NCBI GenBank assembly: GCA_016256075.1
Contig: SDVU01000461.1
Span: forward strand, 1 to 13,205
DNA from: Dictyocoela muelleri
Taxonomy: Eukaryota; Microsporidia
Direction of reading: 5' to 3'
Length of the DNA: 13,205 nt
The translations under genes and the position numbers were made by a program. Of the stretch, positions 7,801 through 13,205 are shown piece after piece (the stretch's first letter is position 1; each line of letters begins with the position of its first letter). The notes beneath the pieces are model-generated. The model was given only the letters and a program-made list of their open reading frames with translations. It ran no database searches and was not told the DNA's origin.

Positions 7801-8770
7801 TTGAAAAAGAACGGGAATTAAAATTATTTGCTGCAGATAATTTTTCGCGTAATAATCTTCAGTAGGTTTTAAAATTTATAAATATATTATAACCTAATAG
7901 ATTTTCTAATCAATCTGTCAACTATGTGTAATTACGGCCTTTTAAATAATTTACATAAAATAAGTGTTATATCATTCTATTATTCATTTAAGTCTATCAT
8001 CTTTTTTGTTGTTATTCTATAATGTAGCGAAAAAGGCAATTTATTCTACTAATGACTGTATTTGACATGATCTTGTATAATCAAGAAGGATGACCCATAT
8101 TTGTGTCCTGAAAACTTTTTTAGGACAAGTTTTCTGGAAATTAGCCTTATGATTTTATTAAAAATAAAGTTTGTGATTTTTAAAAAAAAATTAATATTAT
8201 GAAAAAATAAATGATAAAAAACTAAAAAAGGTAAATTATTTAATAATAAAATAATTACTTTATACATATTACTATGTATAGAACATATAGATATTAATTA
8301 GGATAAAAGTGAAAAAAATTCTTATATTCTGGTCATTCTGAAATTTATTGCACTTTTATAAAAGACGGGTTTTTTTATTAATTGCATTTTATACAAATCA
8401 TCGGTTTTTTAAATAATTGGCCTATAAATGCACAACCATCTTCCAAAACTTATATTCAAGATATACTCACTGCACAATCATTTTCATTTTTTCCTTATTT
8501 TAATCTAATAGGAAAGTAATTTTAGTCAAATAATAATATTTTTCGGTTATTTACATATTATATACCACTTTTATAATATAAAATCGATTTTGGTCAGATA
8601 TGGTGCTATTCTTCTAATTTTAAATTGGATTTTTATAAAAAATTTCCTACTATGTCATTTTATATTTTTTAAAAATATATTTTAAAGAACAAATTTATAA
8701 AGTATTTATTTTTGTAAAATGATAAGTTGAGTTTTTTAAGGAATTTTGGTATTACTTAACGTTAGAAGCC
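7801..8770. other. AT-rich stretch, no recognised gene
   Basis: Apart from the terminal motif at 8030-8060, nothing could be assigned. A 72-codon minus-strand open stretch (8049-8267) is mostly built from low-complexity A/T codons and has no motif. Confidence 0.45.
8030..8060 (-). repeat. Terminal-motif copy C (inverted, ends ...AATGACTGTA)
   Basis: The minus strand reads TACAGTCATTAGTAGAATAA and then ATTGCC. This agrees with copy A in 12 of the first 13 bases, then in the AGAA and ATTG(C/T)C blocks. It is inverted relative to copies A (5941) and B (6810), as a right-hand terminus should be. Confidence 0.45.
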
Positions 8771-8779
8771 TGTTCTAGT

Positions 8780-8854
8780 GAATTTTATTTTTTATAGCGA
8801 ATTTTATTTTTTATTATCGCATTTTATTTTTTATAGCACATTTTATTTTTTTAA
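8780..8854. repeat. Short tandem repeat, four units of 17-20 bp
   Basis: Units GAATTTTATTTTTTATAGC, a variant ending TTATC, GCATTTTATTTTTTATAGC and a decayed fourth copy. They lie immediately upstream of the presumed Merlin start codon, within what would be the element's left end or promoter region. Confidence 0.65.
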
Positions 8855-8872
8855 CAAATTTAATCCAGAAAA

Positions 8873-9500
8873 TGGGAAGAAAATCAAAATTGAAAAAAAA
8901 AATTATTGAGAACAAAAATTTGAAAACAAACGATACAATTACAAGTTTAAATATAAATTAATGATGTTTTAAATATAGAATGGTATCTCAATTTAAACAA
9001 AATGAATTTTTAGAATGCCCAATAATAATTTCAAATAAAGGTTGCTGAAAAATGTACTACTTTAATAGATAATTTTGAGAATTATGCTTATTAAAAAAAT
9101 TCATGATCCATAAATAATTGGTTACCCCATTAGTTACGTAAATCCTTGATAAACGCCTTCTTATGGGCATGTAGGAAATAAGTAAATATAAAAAGATTCT
9201 TAAAATATTTTTTTTAGTCAACAAGTTTGATTTTATAATTATGTAAAAAAACGAAAAAAAATATTTTAATAATGTTCCTTACGACGACATTGCATATGGC
9301 TTAAATATAAACAAGAACACTGTCAGTGATTTTTGCAGTACTATTTGCAAACTCATAAGTGAATTGTCGTTATTTAAAATAAAGGAATTGGATAATATAA
9401 CCTATATGAATCCACTAAAGTAGTTTAAATAGATGAAAGTCACTTCTTTTATCGAAAATATAACAGAAGAAGAATTACTAAAAGTCAATGGTTTATTACT
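8873..9500 (+). pseudogene. Merlin (IS1595/ISXO2-type) transposase, 5' part, split by MULE
   Basis: Merlin transposases move their element by cut and paste using a DDE-type domain. The likely start is ATGGGAAGAAAATCAAAATT at 8873. A zinc-ribbon-like region with W.CRK (about 9160-9180) is frameshifted. A well-kept helix-turn-helix-like stretch follows from 9270 (VPYDDIAYGLNINKNTVSDF). At 9418-9500 the catalytic domain opens as VV-stop-IDESHFFYRK, then NRRRITKSQWFIT. The first catalytic Asp (of IDES) is present, but the Glu before it, normal in VEIDES, is a TAA stop. Coding stops abruptly at 9500, where a MULE begins; it resumes after 11463, with the last 79 bases repeated there. Several other stops and frameshifts lie between 8960 and 9240. 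The gene is dead. Confidence 0.78.
9422..9500 (+). repeat. 79-bp direct duplication flanking the MULE, left copy
   Basis: Begins AGTTTAAATAGATGAAAGTC and ends GGTTTATTACT, directly against the MULE's first base at 9501. It matches 11462-11540 at 73 of 79 positions without gaps. It is Merlin coding sequence, and only one copy is needed for a continuous Merlin protein. Confidence 0.9.
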
Positions 9501-9587
9501 CTGTACAGATTTTTTTCACCATTTGGTGAAAAAAATTTAAATTCACCAATTTTAAATATCCTTGGTTTGGATTTTTTTCACCAAAAA
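9501..9587 (+). repeat. MULE left terminal inverted repeat
   Basis: Aligns with the reverse complement of 11376-11463. The outermost CTG.(G)ACAG, the TTTCACCA.TTGGTGAAAAA core and the inner TTGGTT.GGATTTTTTCACCA block are shared, with small gaps. The internal CACCA/TGGTG palindrome gives each end a self-folding hairpin. Confidence 0.8.
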
Positions 9588-10512
9588 ATTTGGGAATAAA
9601 ATTTATCAATTATTAAATTTTTTTATTTAAAATTTATTAAAAAATACCCCCACACCACATATGACAAATTTCTCAAATATAAAAAACCAAAAAGGAAATA
9701 AAAATTTAATCTCAAACGATTATGTCTATAATTTTTATAAAGTAAAATATGGTATTGAGTTATGGAGATGAGTGAAGATGACGTGCAGCATCTTTGGTCA
9801 TATCGGTCCAAACAATATCTTTAGTTTACTCAAAGAACATAACCATGCATGTGAGAAATCTAAGATTCTAAAAAAAATTGAAAACAGTACTCACTGAATC
9901 TGCTGAATCTAGACTTCCATCCTAGGAAATTATTACAAAAAATACTTCTGTGTTAAAAGATGAAATTTTCGAAGATTTATATTCATATTAATATATGGCC
10001 AGTCGGATTAACCTCATAAAAAATCTGAACTCTGGATCTAATAATAATAATATGTTGGTCGATATCCCCGAGTTTTTAAAACAAGATCTTAATAGGAATA
10101 CTTTCGTAAGATATGATAATATAAGCATATATGGACGTATTGTAATTATTTTTTTTATTTTTATTTGGTCTATTTTAATGGTGCTGATGTTATCTTGGTA
10201 GATGGAACATTTTGGAGTCTTTCTAGAATTTTTTTCAATTATGTACTTTCAAAGTGAAGGTTTTTTGAAATCTTATTCACTTGTCTACATATTGCTTCCA
10301 AACAAACATAGAGTCTACTTATATAGAGGCACTTTTAATTCTCAAAACTCTGATCGATATTTCTTTATCATATATAATTCAGATTTTGAAATAGGGTTAA
10401 TTAATGCACTAAAGAAATCTTTAGAATGTACAATGCGTGGATGACATTTCATTTAGGATCAGTATATAGAAAATTAAAAGATGTAGATTTTCTTCAATTT
10501 ATAAAAAAGACA

Positions 10513-10520
10513 AAGATTTT
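10513..10520 (+). repeat. Target-site duplication of foldback MITE, left
   Basis: AAGATTTT, identical to 10787-10794. Confidence 0.75.
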
Positions 10521-10786
10521 ACACTAGTAACAGAATACGGAAAAAATTTGTTAATAAATTTTTTTATTTAAAACCAACTATTTTATATATACTAGTAACT
10601 TATCGAAGTATTTGAGCTCGTAAAGTTTTTAGCATATTTGTATATATATTTTAAAATATAAATATGCTAAAAACTTTACGAGCTCAAATATTTTGATTAG
10701 TTACTAGTAAATATAAAATAGTTGGTTTCTAAATAATGAAATTATTAACAAATTTTTTTCCGTATTCTGGTACTAGTACTAGTACC
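10521..10786. mobile_element. 266-bp near-palindromic foldback MITE inside the MULE gene
   Basis: The left arm (ACACTAGTAACAGAATACGG onward) and right arm (ending CCGTATTCTGGTACTAGTAC) are reverse complements at roughly 90 percent, meeting near 10651. The longest perfect block contains GAGCTCGTAAAGTTTTTAGC and its complement. AAGATTTT flanks it on both sides (10513-10520 and 10787-10794). Removing the element and one AAGATTTT restores a continuous transposase reading, KDKDFGRYVKMYFNLAYVP, which supports both the boundaries and an 8-bp target duplication. That size fits hAT or MULE relatives. It has no coding capacity, and its transcript would form one long hairpin. Confidence 0.85.
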
Positions 10787-10794
10787 AAGATTTT
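10787..10794 (+). repeat. Target-site duplication of foldback MITE, right
   Basis: AAGATTTT, identical to 10513-10520. The MULE reading frame resumes through it. Confidence 0.75.
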
Positions 10795-11375
10795 GGAAGA
10801 TATGTTAAAATGTATTTCAATTTAGCATATGTTCCTTCAGATTCTGTTTCCCCCATATTTTATTCGATTGCAGAAAAATTTTGTCTCTATTACGCAGAGG
10901 CTGGTGAATTAATAGAATACTTCAAACTAAATTATATAAGTGATAAGTCGCAACCATCTTCATATTCTATAAGCTTTTGGAATTGTTATAGTAGAGTTTT
11001 AAAATTTATTACGAGACCGATAATTCACTCGAAGCCTCGCATATTCATTGAATTCGTTATCAAGTGTGCCTTATGCCAATCTAGAAAAGTTTATAGACTT
11101 TTTAAGACAAATAAATGAATCAATAGGATTTTCATTATGCAATCTCGAAAAAAATAGTTTAATTTTACGAGATTCAAAAATGTAATTTTTCTTAATCGAA
11201 ATTCTAAAAAATTTTGTCATTACAAAGATCATGAATTTTTCGATGTTCTAGGAAATATTTTATTCTCGAATCTTGATAATGATGTTTTTTTTATAATAAA
11301 CATTGAAGTTTTAACTATTTATATTTTATTCTATAATAATTTTTTTAGAAATATTAGAGTTTATACATAAATAAA

Positions 11376-11463
11376 TTGGTGAAAAAATCCGAACCAATGA
11401 AAAGATTTAATTTGTTAATTTGGATCTTTTTCACCAATTGGTGAAAAAAAATCCCTGTCGCAG
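11376..11463 (-). repeat. MULE right terminal inverted repeat
   Basis: Partner of 9501-9587. This arm keeps the perfect palindrome TTTTTCACCAATTGGTGAAA, which has one change in the left arm. Confidence 0.8.
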
Positions 11464-11540
11464 TTTAAATAGATGAAAGTCTTTTCTTTTATCGAAATTA
11501 TAACAGAAGAAGAATAACTAAAGGTCAATGGTATATTACT
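11462..11540 (+). repeat. 79-bp direct duplication flanking the MULE, right copy
   Basis: Begins AGTTTAAATAGATGAAAGTC directly at the MULE's right end (the AG may belong to either) and ends GGTATATTACT, after which unique Merlin sequence continues. It differs from 9422-9500 at six positions. Confidence 0.9.
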
Positions 11541-11925
11541 GGTATTGAAAGAGGTTCAAGAAGAATATTTATTGTTCCAGCCGAAAATAGAAATACAAGA
11601 ACAATATTGGAAAATATCTTAAAAATTGCATTTTCAAGTACAATGATATATACTGACCAGTAGTGAGCTTATTCTATCAAAATTAACAGTATTGAAGGAT
11701 AAGATCACAATACAGTAAACCATTCTCTAAAATTTTTAAAATCCAGATTCTCCTGTAGTTCATACTCAAAACCTTAAAATATTATAATCGAAATTGAGAA
11801 CTTTTTAGAAGATCACAATTGAATAAATCTAGAACATCATTTTTAGTTTCTGATTCAATATATTTGGCAGTATAAAATTGAAAAAAAAGATGAATTTAGA
11901 TATAAATCTTTTTTAAATAATCTCA
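11464..11925 (+). pseudogene. Merlin transposase, 3' part
   Basis: This continues the gene interrupted at 9500. After a second copy of the IDES block the frame runs on without gap as GIERGSRRIFIVPAENRN and then IYTDQ (second catalytic Asp at 11655-11657). This is followed by stops, DHNTVNHS (about 11705), PDSPVVHTQNLK (about 11742-11778) and a lysine-rich tail to about 11925. In the closing HTQxIE block the expected Glu is Lys. Order and spacing fit ISXO2-like transposases. At least four breaks lie after 11655. A weak candidate for the element's terminal repeats is GCCTGTTCTAGTGA at 8768 against the reverse complement of TAATTAATACAGGGC near 11984. No target duplication is visible there. Confidence 0.8.
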
Positions 11926-12040
11926 TATTTATATTTTTTTGATTCAAATTTTTAAAAAATATAATACGATATAATTAATACAGGGCCATCCATTAGTATA
12001 TACAAAAATTTTCAATGATAAATAAAAAAATTTTCAATAA

Positions 12041-12253
12041 TACAGTGGATCCCCTTAAATATGAACACTTTAGTACCATTTTTTTCAGTGTTCACATTTA
12101 AGGGTATGAACATTATATATGATGTCTATAATATAAATATTTGCATATACTTAAATTTAATGATTAGATTATTAATAGATGTTTTTGTAAATAAATATAT
12201 ATATATATATATATATTTATATTATTCTTAATATAATCCAACGAATGACTGTA
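12041..12253. mobile_element. Possible small TA-flanked pogo/Tigger-like MITE
   Basis: Starts TA-CAGTGGATCCCCTTAAAT and ends GAATGACTG-TA, so both ends show CAGT beside a TA, as in Tc1/mariner/pogo elements. The left end carries a hairpin with 18-bp arms and one mismatch (12052-12069 and 12087-12104, CCCTTAAATATGAACACT). The right end matches the terminal-motif family at 5941, 6810 and 8060 (TACAGTCATTCGTTG on the minus strand). The two ends agree poorly with each other past CAGT, so they may belong to two different elements. Confidence 0.4.
12195..12216. repeat. (AT)11 microsatellite
   Basis: An uninterrupted AT dinucleotide run in an AT-rich context. Confidence 0.9.
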
Positions 12254-12473
12254 TACGCGCGTTAAGTGCTAATTCGCAATTCGCACGGTTTTCAATTTGC
12301 ACGATTCGTAATCCGCTAAAAATAAATATATTAAAAAAATATTATAGATTGGTTTTACAACGGTTTGCAACGTTCATTTTGATATAAAATAATGCCTTTC
12401 GGCAAATATGTACCAATTTTTCTTATTTAATGTAATATCTTCATAAAAAGTTACTTCTATATAATGTATTTAA
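12254..12473. other. Short gene-free block with CG-rich patch
   Basis: 12254-12318 is strikingly rich in CG dinucleotides for this window (CGCGCG, TTCGC twice, GCACG twice, CCGC) and shows loose internal repetition of a TTCGCA/GCACG motif. No gene or paired end was found. Confidence 0.4.
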
Positions 12474-12555
12474 ATTTTTTAAACAATTAATAGGTATTTA
12501 TAAATTTGGCGCGCAACGTTAAATTTAGCAAATACCTAATAATTGTTAAAAAAAT
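12474..12555. repeat. Strong hairpin with GC-rich loop
   Basis: Arms of about 34 bp (12474-12507 and 12521-12555) pair with few mismatches, for example AGGTATTT against AAATACCT and AACAATTA against TAATTGTT. They enclose a 13-base loop GGCGCGCAACGTT. It is most likely a small foldback element; no flanking duplication is evident. Confidence 0.65.
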
Positions 12556-12598
12556 AAACAAAATAAATGACAAAGACGTAATTTTCTATGAAAATCGA

Positions 12599-12768
12599 AT
12601 CTTGGGGGTTTTTCCTCCATGGGTGAAAAAACCCATGTCTGAATTTTGATCTTTAATCTAATTATTTTAATAAATAAATTTATAATATAAGTTCAATAAT
12701 CAAAAAATTTATGTTTTTGATGGAAGAAACCACCTTTTTTAATGGGGGAGAAAGCCTAAGACCCTAGA
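12599..12768. repeat. Imperfect 170-bp foldback
   Basis: TCTTGGGGGTTTTTCCTCCAT at the left resembles the reverse complement of ATGGGGGAGAAAGCCTAAGA at the right, and the AT-rich interior also folds on itself loosely. A nested hairpin CATGGGT/ACCCATG (12618-12624 and 12631-12637) with a GAAAAA loop sits in the left arm. Confidence 0.45.
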
Positions 12769-13205
12769 TATCTTATTATTAATAAGAAAAATCGTAACTT
12801 ATCTGCCTAAACGCAATTTTTATTTTAAAAGTGGGTCGACCTGTTAAAGAAACAATCCTTTTTATTGAAATCGTACACTTATATATTATTTCATTACCAA
12901 AAATGCCCCAGGGTGAGTTTCCGAGTATTCACCTAAAAATATAGACCCGGAAACACGCCTCAAAAAAAAATATTTCTAAATAATTTTAATTACAAAATAT
13001 TTTTAAAGAATTCGGATCATATGCCAAATTTGCACCCCGGGGGTAAATTTTACTTTGATAAAACATATTTTTATTATAGCCCCTTATGCAATCCGGAAAT
13101 GAATTATAACTTACATACTCAGTCTTACAAAAAAACAGACCATTGAGTATTTCATGGGCCGAAATTGGTTATCTCGTGAGTTGTCATGTCAAGTTTGTCT
13201 AAATC
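12769..13205. other. Right-edge gene-free stretch
   Basis: No supportable gene. An imperfect palindrome, AAATTTGCACCCCGG then GGGTAAATTT, spans 13026-13050, and TTTCCG/CGGAAA arms lie at about 12917-12955. They may mark the end of another element continuing beyond the window. Confidence 0.4.

Larger units (their letters stand above)
9655..11190 (+). pseudogene. FLYWCH-MULE transposase, decayed and interrupted
   Basis: MULE transposases cut and paste with a DDE domain; many carry an N-terminal FLYWCH zinc finger for DNA binding. The finger is readable here: NQKGNKNLISNDYVYNFYK then GIELW (Trp at 9763), a Cys at 9784, and EHNHAC with the two ligand His at 9838 and 9844. The transposase core follows: LVDGTFW (first Asp at 10201), YILLPNKHRVYLYRGTF, NSDFE (second Asp at 10382), the FHLGSVYRKLKD block (about 10447-10480), then, after the foldback insertion, LAYVPSDSVSPIFYSIAE (from about 10825), SFWNCYSRVL and TDNSLEASH (catalytic Glu at 11031). 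The C-terminal LSSVPYANLEKFIDFLRQIN runs to INESIGFSLCNL. Several frameshifts and stops occur, for example after VLSK near 10255, at 10442 and between 11033 and 11060. The open frames at 9995-10201, 10202-10444 and 10810-11118 are pieces of this one gene. Confidence 0.8.
9501..11463 (+). mobile_element. MULE DNA transposon, complete in outline but dead, nested in Merlin
   Basis: The element starts CTGTACAGATTTTTTTCACC and its right end, on the minus strand, starts CTGCGACAGGGATTTTTTTT. Inverted repeats of about 88 bp (9501-9587 and 11376-11463) contain the motif TTTTTCACCAATTGGTGAAA twice or in part, so each end can also fold on itself. Between them lies a FLYWCH-type MULE transposase on the plus strand. 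It splits a Merlin gene and is itself split by a 266-bp foldback element. Instead of the short (8-11 bp) target duplication usual for Mutator-like elements, it is flanked by a 79-bp direct repeat. Confidence 0.82.

Noticed and set aside
8049-8267. 72-codon minus-strand gene
   Set aside because: Composition follows the local A/T richness, no motif is recognised, and its 3' end runs into a transposon terminal motif.
9995-11118. Three separate small plus-strand genes
   Set aside because: They align in order with one FLYWCH-MULE transposase and are fragments of a single broken gene.

Overview
The window is a very AT-rich (roughly three quarters A+T by eye) eukaryotic stretch with no intact protein-coding gene that I can support. 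It reads as a graveyard of mobile elements inserted into and beside each other. The mix is Merlin/IS1595-type and FLYWCH-MULE transposases, a pogo/Tigger transposase, an integrase-bearing element with long inverted repeats, a tRNA-derived SINE and several foldback MITEs. The residues still readable look to me like elements from AT-rich, transposon-loaded parasites such as microsporidia. That host call is inference only: no host gene, rRNA or true tRNA is present to settle it, and other AT-rich eukaryotes are possible.

Layout. Positions 1-104 hold the tRNA-like head of a SINE on the minus strand, whose body lies outside the window. After a gene-free stretch with small hairpins comes a 2.4-kb element (about 1437-3851) with inverted repeats of about 335 bp and a decayed retroviral-type integrase. 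A complete 451-bp SINE (1873-2323, minus strand) sits inside it, flanked by a perfect 13-bp target-site duplication. A dead pogo/Tigger transposase (about 4235-5168, minus) follows, with a 225-bp foldback element at the start of its catalytic domain. Between 5.4 and 8.8 kb lie degenerate tandem repeats, a 5'-truncated third SINE copy (about 6244-6599, minus), a decayed second Merlin-type transposase (about 6950-7400, plus) and short conserved terminal motifs starting TACAGTCATT.

The right third is a three-level nest. A Merlin transposase (8873-11925, plus) is split by a complete but dead MULE (9501-11463) with 88-bp inverted repeats and a FLYWCH-type transposase. The MULE is itself split by a 266-bp near-palindromic foldback element (10521-10786) with an 8-bp target duplication. 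The MULE is bounded on both sides, directly at its ends, by a 79-bp direct duplication of the Merlin coding sequence. That is far longer than the 8-11 bp known for this superfamily and is the most unusual observation here. Both copies of the duplicated segment carry the same in-frame stop, so the Merlin was already dead when the duplication arose.

The last 1.2 kb holds a pogo-like CAGT terminus, an AT microsatellite, a strong hairpin with a GC-rich loop and further foldback structures, with no gene. Nothing suggests a working gene system; the interest lies in the SINE family, the long duplication and the nested chronology. All alignments were made by eye.
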